This document shows, piece after piece, positions 43,257 to 54,020 of a stretch of 64,000 nucleotides of DNA. The stretch is from NCBI GenBank assembly GCA_902555655.1, contig CACDSX010000001.1:38000-101999 (forward strand), given 5' to 3'. The translations under genes were made by a program, and so were the position numbers. The notes beneath the pieces were generated by a model. That model was not told the origin of the DNA. It worked only from the letters and a program-made list of their open reading frames with translations, and did not search any database. The stretch's first letter is position 1; every line of letters begins with the position of its first letter. Source of the stretch: an uncultured Pelagibacteraceae bacterium (GTDB lineage Bacteria; Pseudomonadota; Alphaproteobacteria; Pelagibacterales; Pelagibacteraceae).

Positions 43257-44007
43257 TTCACATTGTCACTTAGATCATGAACCACTTTTTAGTAATCTTG
43301 ATGATATTTTAAAAAGATCGAAAAATGCAGGTATAAAAAAACTTCTTACTATATGCACAACATTAAAAAGTTTTGAAAAAATAAAACAATTAATTAAGAG
43401 GGATGATATGATTTTTGGTACTTATGGAATTCATCCACATGAAGCTAAAAATGATAAGGTTACATCTCAATTAATTATTAATGAAATTAATAACAATAAA
43501 AGAATTATTGGTATTGGTGAAACAGGCTTAGATTTTTATTACAATCATAGTGATAAAATTGATCAACTTAAAAGTTTTGAAGAACATATTAAAGCTGCTA
43601 TTAAGCTGAATATTCCCCTGATAATACACTCAAGAAATGCAGATGAAGACATGCTGAATATATTAAATAATTTTAAAAATTTTAATTTAAAAATTTTGAT
43701 GCATTGCTTTACAGGATCAAAAAATTTTGCAATCAAATTATTAGATTTAAATGCATATTTTTCAGCTAGTGGGATAATAACTTTTAAGAATTCAATAGAT
43801 TTACAAGAAACTTTTAAATTTATTCCTTTAGAAAAAACGCTTATTGAAACTGATAGTCCTTATTTGGCACCTGTCCCTAATAGAGGAAAAAAAAATGAAC
43901 CTTCATTTGTTAGATTTACTGCTGAAAAGTTAGCTTCTATTAAAAACATAACTACAGAACATTTAATAAAAAGTACAACTGCAAATTTTAATACTTTATT
44001 TAGTTAA
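43249..44007 (+). CDS. tatD: TatD-family DNase
   Basis: DSHCHLD, GETGLDFYY, LIETDSPYLAP. Confidence 0.92.
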   Translation: MIDSHCHLDHEPLFSNLDDILKRSKNAGIKKLLTICTTLKSFEKIKQLIKRDDMIFGTYGIHPHEAKNDKVTSQLIINEINNNKRIIGIGETGLDFYYNHSDKIDQLKSFEEHIKAAIKLNIPLIIHSRNADEDMLNILNNFKNFNLKILMHCFTGSKNFAIKLLDLNAYFSASGIITFKNSIDLQETFKFIPLEKTLIETDSPYLAPVPNRGKKNEPSFVRFTAEKLASIKNITTEHLIKSTTANFNTLFS

Positions 44008-44010
44008 GAA

Positions 44011-44781
44011 ATGAAATTTATTATTTTAGGTTGTGGAAGTTCAATGGGTGTACCGAGGGCTGATGGTTTTTTTGGAAATTGTAATCCTAAAAATCCAAAA
44101 AATTATAGAACAAGATGTTCAGCTTTAATCAAATCAAAAAATGAGACTATTATTATTGATACATCACCTGATTTGAGACAACAATTAATTAATAATAATA
44201 TCAAAACAATTGATAAAGTTTTTTATTCTCACATGCACGCAGATCAAACTCATGGAATAAATGATTTAAGAGTCTTCTATTTAAAAAATAAGAAGACTAT
44301 TCCTATTTTTGCTGACCATAAAACAAAAGAATATTTATTAAATTCGTTTAACTATTGTTTTACAAATAATAATAAAGAATATCCTGCGATATTGAGATTC
44401 AAAAATATTAATAAAAGATTATTCATTAAGGATGGAAAAAAAAAGATATCAATAAAGCCTATTGTTGTTAAGCATGGTAAAGTTAATAGTATCTGTTATA
44501 TTTTAGATAATAAGCTTGCCTATATAAGTGATGTAAGTAGCATAAATCTTAAACACTATAAATATTTTAAGAATCTTAAATATTTAATCATAGATTGTTT
44601 GTGGCTTAGATATCATCCATCTCATTTAAATTTAGAGAATTCATTAAAACTTATAAATACGTTTAAACCTAAAAAAGCAATATTAACTAATTTGCACTCA
44701 GATTTAGACTACAATTACTTAAAGAAAATATTACCAAAAAATGTATTACCAGCTTATGACGGATTAAGTTTAAATCTATAA
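44011..44781 (+). CDS. MBL-fold metallohydrolase (PhnP-like)
   Basis: GCGSSMGVPRADGFFGNC, SHMHADQTHGINDLR. Confidence 0.85.
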   Translation: MKFIILGCGSSMGVPRADGFFGNCNPKNPKNYRTRCSALIKSKNETIIIDTSPDLRQQLINNNIKTIDKVFYSHMHADQTHGINDLRVFYLKNKKTIPIFADHKTKEYLLNSFNYCFTNNNKEYPAILRFKNINKRLFIKDGKKKISIKPIVVKHGKVNSICYILDNKLAYISDVSSINLKHYKYFKNLKYLIIDCLWLRYHPSHLNLENSLKLINTFKPKKAILTNLHSDLDYNYLKKILPKNVLPAYDGLSLNL

Positions 44782-45321
44782 TATTTCTTCAATCTTTTTT
44801 ATCAGTTTATCAGATGTAGGATTTGTGAAAGATGAGAAAGTATCATGTATTTTTCCCTCTTTATTAATTAAAATTTTATGAAAATTCCATTTTGGTACTG
44901 CGGATTTTCCATGATTTTTTTTCGCCCATTTAAATATTTCATGAGCATTATCACCTTTTACATCAGTAATAGCAGTTAATGGAAAGTTGATGTTAAAATT
45001 TACTTCACAAAATTTTTTTACATCTTCATTATTTTTTTTTTCTTGATTAAAAGAATTAGATGGAACACCAAACACAATTAAACCTTTGGAATTATATTTA
45101 TCCCATAATTTTTGTAGATCTGTATATTGTTTAGTAAAACCACAATAACTAGCTGTATTCACAAGCAAAACAACTTTATTTTCAAAAGTATCAAGATTTA
45201 TTATCTCACCATTTATACCTTCGATTTTAAAATCGAAGAAAATTTTTTCGTATTCAGCCATAGATGAACTTTTAAAAAAAAACATTAATATTGTAAATCC
45301 TATAATTAAATTCTTTTTCAT
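44776..45321 (-). CDS. Glutathione peroxidase-family protein
   Basis: LVNTASYCGFTKQY, GVPSNSFNQE, KWNFHKILI. Confidence 0.88.
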   Translation of the reverse strand: MKKNLIIGFTILMFFFKSSSMAEYEKIFFDFKIEGINGEIINLDTFENKVVLLVNTASYCGFTKQYTDLQKLWDKYNSKGLIVFGVPSNSFNQEKKNNEDVKKFCEVNFNINFPLTAITDVKGDNAHEIFKWAKKNHGKSAVPKWNFHKILINKEGKIHDTFSSFTNPTSDKLIKKIEEIL

Positions 45322-45329
45322 TATTGAAG

Positions 45330-46502
45330 TTATTTGTTAGGCGTAAGTAATATCAAAAAATAACCAGCTAAAGTGGATAATAGTGACCCAGTCAAAACGC
45401 CAATTTTAACTCCATCCATATATTGCATATTCTCTACAAATGCTAAATTACCAACAAAAAGACTCATTGTGAAACCAATACCAGTAAGTATACCAACTCC
45501 ATAAAAATTATACCAGTTTGAATTATTTGGCATTTGTGCAATCTTCATTTTAATTGACACATATGAAAAAACAAAAACTCCTAATTGTTTTCCAATAAAT
45601 AATCCTAACAAAATTCCTAATGGAACTTTATCTAACAATGAATTTAAGGATAAACCATCTAGAGAAACTCCAGCATTAGCAAATGCAAATAATGGCATTA
45701 TACCAAATGCTACATAGGGACTAATTGCATGTTCAACTTTAACTAATAATGAATAATCTTTTTCTTTTTTTCTGTGTGGTATTGTCATTGCCATTAGGAC
45801 ACCAGCAATTGTTGCATGTATTCCAGAATTATGTGTAAAATCCCAAAGAAATATACCTACAATCAGATAAGGTAGAAATTTTTTAACATTTAATTTATTA
45901 ATAAATAGTAAAATAATAAAAGCTGCCAACATTAGCATCAAATATTTTATACTTAAGTCACCTGAGTAAAATAATGCTATAATTACAATCGCACCTAAGT
46001 CATCAATAATAGCAAGAGCTGTTAAAAAAACTTTTAATGAAATGGGAATTCTTTTCCCTAAAAGTGATAAAACTCCCAAAGAAAATGCAATATCTGTGGC
46101 CGAAGGTATGGCCCAACCATTTAATGTTTCGCCATCACCAAAATTTATAAACACATAAATTAGGGCAGGGACCACCATACCACCAACAGCAGCGATTATG
46201 GGAAGAAGAGCTTGTTTAATATTAGATAATTCACCTTGTAAAAATTCTCTTTTAATTTCTAAAGTCACAAAGAAAAAGAAAATAGCCATCAAAGCATCAT
46301 TAATCCAATGTATTACAGACAATTTTAATCCAAAATTATTTATTCCTATAAACAAATAATCATTTAATGTTGAAAAATATAATTCCGATAAACTTGAATT
46401 GCTTACAATTAAAGCAACTATAGCTGCAAATAATAAAATTAATCCACTTGCTGCTTCAAGTTTAAAAAACCATTTGAAAGGTTTGGATAAATAATTAATC
46501 AT
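45330..46502 (-). CDS. nhaA: Na+/H+ antiporter NhaA
   Basis: DALMAIFFFFVTLEIKREFLQGEL, PSATDIAFSLGVL, LAIIDDLGAIVII. Confidence 0.93.
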   Translation of the reverse strand: MINYLSKPFKWFFKLEAASGLILLFAAIVALIVSNSSLSELYFSTLNDYLFIGINNFGLKLSVIHWINDALMAIFFFFVTLEIKREFLQGELSNIKQALLPIIAAVGGMVVPALIYVFINFGDGETLNGWAIPSATDIAFSLGVLSLLGKRIPISLKVFLTALAIIDDLGAIVIIALFYSGDLSIKYLMLMLAAFIILLFINKLNVKKFLPYLIVGIFLWDFTHNSGIHATIAGVLMAMTIPHRKKEKDYSLLVKVEHAISPYVAFGIMPLFAFANAGVSLDGLSLNSLLDKVPLGILLGLFIGKQLGVFVFSYVSIKMKIAQMPNNSNWYNFYGVGILTGIGFTMSLFVGNLAFVENMQYMDGVKIGVLTGSLLSTLAGYFLILLTPNK

Positions 46503-46505
46503 TTT

Positions 46506-46973
46506 CTAAATCAAGTCTTTAACGAAAAGTTCAACATCTTTCAATGTTTCATAAAAACTAAATAATAAAAATTCTAAGTTTGGAAAGAAAACATATAAAG
46601 GTGATTTAAAGGTATCTAAAATGATTATTAAACTTATAATTGAAATTATTCCTACCAATACATAAGATAAAAATTTTGAAAAGGAAAAAAAAGACCTAGG
46701 TTGGTATTTAACTATTTCTGAACCTTTATTCTTATTTATATTAATATTTGTTTTTGAAAAATTATCAGTTTTAATTCTTTTTTTAGATGATGTTATTGAA
46801 GGTTTTTTTTTAATAGTTTTTGGTTTTATTATATCTGTTAAATTTTGGTCATTTTTATTAAAAAACCAAACATGGTTACAAGAACCACATTGAATAGTTC
46901 TCCCTTCATGAGGTATTAAATCTGAATTAACATTAAATTTTTTGTTACAATTAACGCACTCTATAATCATCAT
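46506..46973 (-). CDS. Zinc-ribbon (MJ0042-type) membrane protein
   Basis: N-terminal CVNCNKKF...CGSCNHVW, C-terminal TM. Confidence 0.75.
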   Translation of the reverse strand: MMIIECVNCNKKFNVNSDLIPHEGRTIQCGSCNHVWFFNKNDQNLTDIIKPKTIKKKPSITSSKKRIKTDNFSKTNININKNKGSEIVKYQPRSFFSFSKFLSYVLVGIISIISLIIILDTFKSPLYVFFPNLEFLLFSFYETLKDVELFVKDLI

Positions 46974-47063
46974 CTTTATATATCAGATTTTAATAAAAAT
47001 TCCTTTATTTTAGCAATCTTTGTACTTTGAAATAATTAATAAGTGCTGTATTAGTACATCACT

Positions 47064-47140
<77 letters not shown>

Positions 47141-47145
47141 TTATT

Positions 47146-47427
47146 ATGAAAAAAGCCAAAATATATATTCCTAATAAAAGCCCAATGCAATCTGGTTTTG
47201 GAAAGACTGACAAGTGGATATTGGAATTTGAAACTAAGGACAGTACCACAAACCCATTGATGGGATGGGAAAGTTCAAATGATACTTCGGCTGAAGTTAA
47301 ACTAGAATTTTCTTCAAAAGATTTAGCAATAAATTATGCTAAAAAAATGAAAATCATTTACGAGGTAATTGAACCAAAAAAAAGAAAAATCGTAAAAAAA
47401 TCATATGCTGATAATTTTTTAAATTAA
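47146..47427 (+). CDS. ETC complex I subunit (NDUFS4-like)
   Basis: WILEFETKD...NPLMGWESSNDTSAEVKLEFSSKDLAINYAKK. Confidence 0.85.
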   Translation: MKKAKIYIPNKSPMQSGFGKTDKWILEFETKDSTTNPLMGWESSNDTSAEVKLEFSSKDLAINYAKKMKIIYEVIEPKKRKIVKKSYADNFLN

Positions 47428-47434
47428 AAAACCT

Positions 47435-48472
47435 ATGATAAAAAGTTTTTTTTATAATAAAGAATGGCGTCTTTGGTCGTGGGGTGGCCTGTTTATTTTG
47501 ATTATCTCACTTTGGATACAAGTAAGTTTAACAGTTGCTATAAATACTTGGTATGGTGGTTTTTATGATTTACTTCAAAATGCTGGGGATTATAAAGATA
47601 ATCCTTTAGATGGAATCTCAATATTTTATGCGAAATTAGTTTCTGTACAATATACATTAAATGGATTTGAGGGAGATATTTCTTTCGCAGAAATTGTTTT
47701 TCCTTACATATTTGTAGCTATCTTTACAGGTTGGTTTACAAGAATTTATGGATTGAAATGGCGTGAAGCAATGACGTTTAGTTATATACCAAGATGGCAA
47801 TCTGTTGAAGAAGAGATAGAGGGAGCAAGTCAAAGAATTCAAGATGATTGTTATAAGTTTGCCAAAATAGTAGAGTCATTAGGTTTGCAGGTGATAAGAG
47901 CTATTATGACTTTGATAGCATTTATACCAATTTTATGGGGTTTGAGTGATAAAGTAGATATACCGATATTAAGAGATATTGAGGGATCTTTGGTTTGGTT
48001 CTCACTAATTGTTTCTTTAGGTGGATTAATAATCTCTTGGTTTGTTGGCATAAAACTACCAGGTCTTGAATATAACAATCAAAGAGTCGAAGCAGCTTTT
48101 AGAAAAGATTTAGTGTTGGGTGAAGATAATAAAAAAGATTACGCTCAAACAAATGTTCTTAGAGATTTATTTACAGGCATAAAATATAATTATAATAGAT
48201 TATTTTTACATTATGGATATTTTGATGGCTGGATGACAACTTACGACCAATTTATGATTATTGCTCCATATTTAATAATGGGGCCAGGTTTATTTACAGG
48301 ATTAATCACTTTGGGCGTATTGGTACAAGTTTCTAACGCTTTTGCTAGAGTTCATGGTGGTTTTGCTTTATTTCTTCATAATTGGACCACAATAACTGAA
48401 TTAAGAAGTATTTATAAACGTCTAGGTGAGTTTGAGTATAATCTAAAAAGATATGAAAAGGTTAGAGTTTAA
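47435..48472 (+). CDS. SbmA/BacA-like peptide transporter
   Basis: TWYGGFYDLLQNA, FTRIYGLKWREAMTFSYIPRW, EGASQRIQDDC. Confidence 0.85.
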   Translation: MIKSFFYNKEWRLWSWGGLFILIISLWIQVSLTVAINTWYGGFYDLLQNAGDYKDNPLDGISIFYAKLVSVQYTLNGFEGDISFAEIVFPYIFVAIFTGWFTRIYGLKWREAMTFSYIPRWQSVEEEIEGASQRIQDDCYKFAKIVESLGLQVIRAIMTLIAFIPILWGLSDKVDIPILRDIEGSLVWFSLIVSLGGLIISWFVGIKLPGLEYNNQRVEAAFRKDLVLGEDNKKDYAQTNVLRDLFTGIKYNYNRLFLHYGYFDGWMTTYDQFMIIAPYLIMGPGLFTGLITLGVLVQVSNAFARVHGGFALFLHNWTTITELRSIYKRLGEFEYNLKRYEKVRV

Positions 48473-48645
48473 TGAGTGAAACTACATTATTTTTATTAAT
48501 TACTTTATTTATAGTTTTTATTATTTATGCTGTCCATGTATATGACAAAATATTAGTCAAACGTATTAATGAACATGAAGAGAAACTTGAAAAAAAAGGA
48601 ATATTAAAAAGACATTATTACAAAAAAGATAATGACAATAGATAA
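48472..48645 (+). CDS. Small single-TM protein (57 aa), not in the ORF track
   Basis: TAATG overlap with the upstream gene; MSETTLFLLITLFIVFIIYAVHVYDKILVKRINEHEEKLEKKGILKRHYYKKDNDNR. Confidence 0.6.
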   Translation: MSETTLFLLITLFIVFIIYAVHVYDKILVKRINEHEEKLEKKGILKRHYYKKDNDNR

Positions 48646-49573
48646 TAAATTAGAAAATTTATTTTTAAATGTTTCAAGTAGAGCTGCTTTATCGTCATAT
48701 CACTTAGTTGGAAAAAAAGACAAGATTGCTGCTGATAAAGCAGCTGTTGATACAATGAGAAATGAATTAAATAAAATTAATATGAAAGGAAAAATTGTAA
48801 TAGGCGAGGGTGAACTTGATGATGCACCAATGCTTTTTATTGGTGAAAAACTGGGCACAGATACTGGCCCTGAACTAGATATAGCAGTTGATCCTTTAGA
48901 AGGTACAAATTTTGCAGCAAATAACCTTCCAGGTGCTTTATCTGTTATATCTGTCGCAAACAAAAATAATCTTTTTAATGCTCCAGAAACTTACATGGAT
49001 AAAATTTCAGTTAATTTATCAGACCCAAATATTGTTGATTTAGATTATCCTATAAAAAAAAATATATTTAACTTAGCTGAATACAAAAATAAAAAACCTG
49101 AAAATTTGACTGCATGTATTTTGGATCGCCCTAGACACAAAGAAATAATCAGTGAGCTAATAAAATTAAAAGTAAAGCTAAAGCTAATAACAGATGGTGA
49201 TGTTTCCGGAGCTCTACTAGTAACAGATGAAAAATATGGTGTTGATTTATTTCTTGGTATAGGTGGTGGACCCGAAGGTGTATTAGCAGCATCGGCCTTA
49301 GATGCTTTTGATTGTAATTTTCAGGGTAGATTTTTATTTAAAACTGAAAAAGATAAGGAAAGGGCCTCTAAAATGGGTATTAAAGATTTTGAAAAAAAAT
49401 ACGAATTAAATGAAATAGTTTCTGGTGATTCAATATTTTGCGCAACTGGAATTACCTCTGGGGATTTAGTTGAAGGTATTAAAATTGAAAAAGATGAATT
49501 TATTTCTGAAACTTTAATTACTCACAAATCAACTGGATTAAAAAAAATTATAAAAATTAAACAAAAAATTTGA
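48632..49573 (+). CDS. glpX: Fructose-1,6-bisphosphatase class II
   Basis: GKIVIGEGELDDAPMLFIGE, DPLEGTNFAA, LGIGGGPEGVLAA. Confidence 0.93.
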   Translation: MTIDNKLENLFLNVSSRAALSSYHLVGKKDKIAADKAAVDTMRNELNKINMKGKIVIGEGELDDAPMLFIGEKLGTDTGPELDIAVDPLEGTNFAANNLPGALSVISVANKNNLFNAPETYMDKISVNLSDPNIVDLDYPIKKNIFNLAEYKNKKPENLTACILDRPRHKEIISELIKLKVKLKLITDGDVSGALLVTDEKYGVDLFLGIGGGPEGVLAASALDAFDCNFQGRFLFKTEKDKERASKMGIKDFEKKYELNEIVSGDSIFCATGITSGDLVEGIKIEKDEFISETLITHKSTGLKKIIKIKQKI

Positions 49574-49633
49574 TACTTTTATAATTAAAAAAACTTGATA
49601 AATAATACTTTTTACACTACAAAACATCTCTTT

Positions 49634-49708
49634 GGTCCCTTCGTCTATCGGTTAGGACACGTGGTTTTCATCCTCGAAAGAGGGGTTCGATTCCCCTAGG
49701 GACCGCCA
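49634..49708 (+). tRNA. tRNA-Glu (anticodon TTC)
   Basis: GGTCCCTTCGTCTATCGG...TTTTCAT...AGGGACCGCCA. Confidence 0.95.
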
Positions 49709-49714
49709 TTATCT

Positions 49715-49966
49715 ATGTCATATTATGTGTACATGTTAGTATGTATCTCTTCACTTAAAAAAAGAACATATGTTGGTTATACAAGTAATCTCAAAAATAG
49801 ATTGAAAAATCACAATTCTAACAAAGGTGCCAAATATACTAAAGGGAATAAATGGAAAATTGTTTATAGAAAGAAATTTTTATCTAAAACAAAAGCAATG
49901 TCTTATGAATATATTTTAAAACATGATAGAAAGAAAAGACTTAATATTTATAATAATTATAAATGA
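49715..49966 (+). CDS. GIY-YIG nuclease-like protein
   Basis: YYVYMLVC...RTYVGYTSNLKNRLKNHNSNKGAKYTKG. Confidence 0.88.
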   Translation: MSYYVYMLVCISSLKKRTYVGYTSNLKNRLKNHNSNKGAKYTKGNKWKIVYRKKFLSKTKAMSYEYILKHDRKKRLNIYNNYK

Positions 49967-52068
49967 ATATTTCAATATTACTTCCATATAAAGAAAATTA
50001 TTCAAAAGAAATGGCTGGAGCTGTATCTTTATTCGTTAAAGATACAAGTATTATAAGTATTTTTAAAAAATCAATTAAAATATTTGGATCTACAAAAAGT
50101 AAAAAATTTTTGAGTAAGAATTATATTAATTTAAATCCAAAAAAAAACATTTTAAAAAGTGCAAACAAGGAATATGTGAGATCATTTTTAATACATCCAA
50201 AAACAAAAGATACTCATATTTTAGAAATTCATAATAGACCTAACTATATTAAGCAAATAAGAGAATTATATAAAAAAAAAATTTTTTTATATTTTCATAA
50301 TGATCCGCTTTCAATGAATGGTTCAAGAACTGAAAAAGAAAGAGACTATTTAATCCGAAGTGTAGATAAAATTATTTTTAATAGTAAATGGTCAAGAAAT
50401 AGATTTTTTTTAAATTCTAAATTTAAAGAACTCATGATAAATAAATCAGAAATTTGTTATCAGTCTACTAGTAAGGTCTCTTTAGATTTTAGAAACAAGA
50501 AAAAAATAATAACTTTTATAGGTAAGTTAAACTCCGCTAAAGGTTTTGATATATTTGGTAATGCTGTTATCAAAATTTTAGATAAATATAAAGATTGGAA
50601 AGCTTATATAATTGGTGATGAACCTAGAGAAAAAATGTTTTTTCACCATAAAAATATAATTAACTTAGGATTCAAAAATAATGATTTCATACTTAATCTG
50701 TTAAAAAGAGTCAGTATTTCAGTTGTTTGTTCAAGATGGGATGAACCTTTTGGAAGAACTAGTTTAGAGGCAGCTAGTAGAGGTTCAGCTGTAATTATAA
50801 GCAACAGGGGAGGCTTACCTGAAACAACCAAATCTGCAATAATATTAAAGTCTCTTGATGTTAAAAATTTATATAATGAAATTGCAAGTCTCATTGAAAA
50901 TAAGAATGAATTATTAAATTCTCAAAAATCAAATTATAAAAACTTTTTTTTAACCCATACTTATGTTTCAAATATTTTAGATGGTATTCGTAAAAAATTT
51001 CAAATTAACAAAATTAATATTAATAGTAAAAAAATTTTAAAAATAATGCATATAACAAATTTTAATTATCGCTTTGATGGCAGATTGCATTATAATACTG
51101 GGAGAAGATTAAATAATGGTTTTGTAAGATTGGGTCACAATGTTCTCACAGTGAGTGATAGGGATATACTACATAATAAAAAAAATTTTAATGATCTTGC
51201 AGGTTCAAAATCTCTTCAATCTTCAATTATAAATAATTATAATAATTTCAAACCAGATTTAGTAGTACTGGGTCATGCAGACAATGTAAATAATGAGACT
51301 TTAAAATATATTAAAAAAGATAAAACTTTAATAACTCAATGGTTTTTAGACCCAGTAGGAAGATTTGGACCAGACTATTTAAATAATAAAAATAGAATTT
51401 TACATAAACATGATTTAATAGATAGCACATTTTTAACAACCGATCCTCGTTCTTTAGATTTCAAAATTAATAATAGTTACTACTTACCAAACCCATGTGA
51501 TGCATCTTTCGAAATTTTGGAAAATTATAATAAAGTATGTGATAATGATTTATTCTTTGCAATGAGTCACGGTGTTCATAGAGGACATCTTAAAAAAGGT
51601 AAAAAAGATGATAGAGAATTATTTATAAACAAACTTATCAAATTAAACAAATCAATTAAATTTGATATCTATGGAATGTTTGACAATCAACCTATTTGGG
51701 CTGATAATTTTTTAAATAAAGTGTCCAATTCATCTATGGGCTTAAACTTGAGCAGAGGAAAACCAATTAAATATTATAGTAGTGATAGACTAGCACAATT
51801 AATGGGTAATGGCTTGCTCACATTCATTGATAAAAAAACTTCTTTTCAAGATTTCTTTTCTAATAAAGAAGTTATCTTTTATGGAGATATACATGATTTA
51901 AGTTACAAATTAAATAAGTACAAAAAAGACAAAAAACAAAGAAAAAAAATTGCAAAAAATGGTAAAAAAAAATACTTTAAATTTTTTAATTCAACATTAG
52001 TTGCAGATTACATCATTAAAAAAACCTTAGATTTTAAAAAACAAAAAAAGTATTTATGGGAAAAATAG
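49963..52068 (+). CDS. Two-domain glycosyltransferase (GT4-type plus CgeB-like)
   Basis: GKLNSAKGFDIFGNAVIKIL, EPFGRTSLEAASRG; C-terminal spore-coat CgeB-like domain. Confidence 0.75.
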   Translation: MNISILLPYKENYSKEMAGAVSLFVKDTSIISIFKKSIKIFGSTKSKKFLSKNYINLNPKKNILKSANKEYVRSFLIHPKTKDTHILEIHNRPNYIKQIRELYKKKIFLYFHNDPLSMNGSRTEKERDYLIRSVDKIIFNSKWSRNRFFLNSKFKELMINKSEICYQSTSKVSLDFRNKKKIITFIGKLNSAKGFDIFGNAVIKILDKYKDWKAYIIGDEPREKMFFHHKNIINLGFKNNDFILNLLKRVSISVVCSRWDEPFGRTSLEAASRGSAVIISNRGGLPETTKSAIILKSLDVKNLYNEIASLIENKNELLNSQKSNYKNFFLTHTYVSNILDGIRKKFQINKININSKKILKIMHITNFNYRFDGRLHYNTGRRLNNGFVRLGHNVLTVSDRDILHNKKNFNDLAGSKSLQSSIINNYNNFKPDLVVLGHADNVNNETLKYIKKDKTLITQWFLDPVGRFGPDYLNNKNRILHKHDLIDSTFLTTDPRSLDFKINNSYYLPNPCDASFEILENYNKVCDNDLFFAMSHGVHRGHLKKGKKDDRELFINKLIKLNKSIKFDIYGMFDNQPIWADNFLNKVSNSSMGLNLSRGKPIKYYSSDRLAQLMGNGLLTFIDKKTSFQDFFSNKEVIFYGDIHDLSYKLNKYKKDKKQRKKIAKNGKKKYFKFFNSTLVADYIIKKTLDFKKQKKYLWEK

Positions 52069-53009
52069 CAATCATCACAGGTATAAGTGGTCAAGATGGA
52101 TCTTACCTGGCAGAATTATTGATTAAGAAAAAATACAAAGTTTATGGAATTTTAAATCCTCAAAAAAAAAAAGATTTTAAAAATTTGAAAAATATTAAAG
52201 ACAAACTATATTTTAAAAATATTGATATTAATAATTATCCTAAGATTAAAAATTTAATAAAGAAAATTAAACCAACTGAATTTTATCATTTAGCAGCACA
52301 AAGTTTTATAAATTACAAATTTGAGGATGAGTTTTTTAGATTGAATCCAAATATTAATGGTACTCATTATATATTATCTGCTATCAAACAATTTTCACCA
52401 AGAACAAAATTTTACTTTGCTGCTTCCTCAGAATTATTCGGTAACGTTAAAAATTCTCCACAAAATGAAGATACTAAGTTCAATCCAAGGTCAGCCTACG
52501 GTGTATCTAAAGTTGCTGGTTTTTATCTAACAAAAAATTATCGAGAAGCTTACAATATTCACGCCTGTTCAGGAATTTTATACAATCATGAATCACCAAG
52601 ACGTAATGAAAATTTTGTGTCTAGAAAAATTACAAAAAATTTATCTTTGATATTAAAAGGGAAAACTAAGAAAATTGTATTAGGAAACATTAATTCCAAA
52701 AGAGATTGGGGTCATGCAAAAGATTATGTTTACGCAATGTGGAAAATGATGCAATTAAATAAGCCTCAAGATTTTGTTATTGGAACTGGCAAAACACATT
52801 CTGTTAAAGACTTTATTAAATTTGCTTTTCAACACGTGAATCTAAATTATAAAAAATATATTAAGATTGATAAAAAATTATTTAGACCAAATGATAAAGT
52901 TATTTTAAGAGCCAATTATTCTAAAGCTAAAAAAATCTTAAAATGGAAGCCCAATATTAGTTTTAAATCTTTAGTTAAGGAAATGGTTGAACACGATTTA
53001 AATAAATAG
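52056..53009 (+). CDS. GDP-mannose 4,6-dehydratase-like SDR (possible GDP-heptose 4,6-dehydratase)
   Basis: ITGISGQDGSYLAELLIKKKYKVYGI, FAASSELFG, FNPRSAYGVSKVAG, RDWGHAKDYV. Confidence 0.8.
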   Translation: MGKIAIITGISGQDGSYLAELLIKKKYKVYGILNPQKKKDFKNLKNIKDKLYFKNIDINNYPKIKNLIKKIKPTEFYHLAAQSFINYKFEDEFFRLNPNINGTHYILSAIKQFSPRTKFYFAASSELFGNVKNSPQNEDTKFNPRSAYGVSKVAGFYLTKNYREAYNIHACSGILYNHESPRRNENFVSRKITKNLSLILKGKTKKIVLGNINSKRDWGHAKDYVYAMWKMMQLNKPQDFVIGTGKTHSVKDFIKFAFQHVNLNYKKYIKIDKKLFRPNDKVILRANYSKAKKILKWKPNISFKSLVKEMVEHDLNK

Positions 53010-53013
53010 ACTA

Positions 53014-54018
53014 ATGAGTAAAAAAGTTCTTATATTTAAAAATGACAGAACGGGAGACTTATTTGTTTCTTTAAATGCTATAAATAAGATTATAAACAAA
53101 CATTCAAATGATCACATAGATATTTTTTTATCTGATGTTAATCATAAATTTAGTTTTTTATTTCCTACTATAAATAAAAAAATCCTATCAATGAAACTTT
53201 CAATTACCAATAAAATAAAGATTTTTTTTTATTTATTATTCAATAATGTAGAAACAGTTTATATATTAACACCGAAACAGTATTATTATTTTCTTCCTTT
53301 TTTTTTTAGAAAAATAAAATTTTACGCTATCACTATAAAATCTATTAAAAGTCGTCCAAGCAATTTTTTTGTAAAATATCTTTATAAATATTCTCAAATA
53401 GATCGAATAAACATAAAAAAAAGAAAATCTTCTTATGAGATTCAAAGTGAATTAATTGATACAAATCTTAATAAGAATTACCTAAATAATGATTTTTTAA
53501 TCAATCATTCATTTAATTATCCCAAAAATTTTATTTTTTTTCACTATAAACGTAATTTATTTGAAAATTTATTAAAATGGAATCTTGAAACAACATGTAA
53601 ATTTTTAGATTTTTTAAATACTAAATATGAAAATATATTATTTTCTTCTGAGCTAAATGATAAAAAAATAAATGATTTTTTTTCAAGTAAATTTAATACA
53701 TACGACTATAATAACGGCAAAGAAAAAGTGTTAAACAAAAAAGGTATTTTTTTTCTAAAAAATATTGATGGATTTGATTTGTTTGATGCTGTGAAAAAAT
53801 CCTCTAAAATAATAAGTCCTGAAGGTATCATTACCCATATGGGCTATTATCTTAATAAACCTATATTAGCCCTTATGCATTTTAATTTATACAATAGACA
53901 GGATTTTATTAATCAAATTATATCTTGTAAAGAATGGTTCCCTCCCAAGAACTACAGCTTTATAGTTTTAAAAAAAGATTTTGATCAATCTGTTACCAAG
54001 TTATTAAAAAGAATTTAA
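53014..54018 (+). CDS. GT9/heptosyltransferase-like protein
   Basis: N-terminus KKVLIFKNDRTGDLFVSLNAINKI; SPEGIITHMGYYLNKPILALMH. Confidence 0.6.
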   Translation: MSKKVLIFKNDRTGDLFVSLNAINKIINKHSNDHIDIFLSDVNHKFSFLFPTINKKILSMKLSITNKIKIFFYLLFNNVETVYILTPKQYYYFLPFFFRKIKFYAITIKSIKSRPSNFFVKYLYKYSQIDRINIKKRKSSYEIQSELIDTNLNKNYLNNDFLINHSFNYPKNFIFFHYKRNLFENLLKWNLETTCKFLDFLNTKYENILFSSELNDKKINDFFSSKFNTYDYNNGKEKVLNKKGIFFLKNIDGFDLFDAVKKSSKIISPEGIITHMGYYLNKPILALMHFNLYNRQDFINQIISCKEWFPPKNYSFIVLKKDFDQSVTKLLKRI

Positions 54019-54020
54019 TA

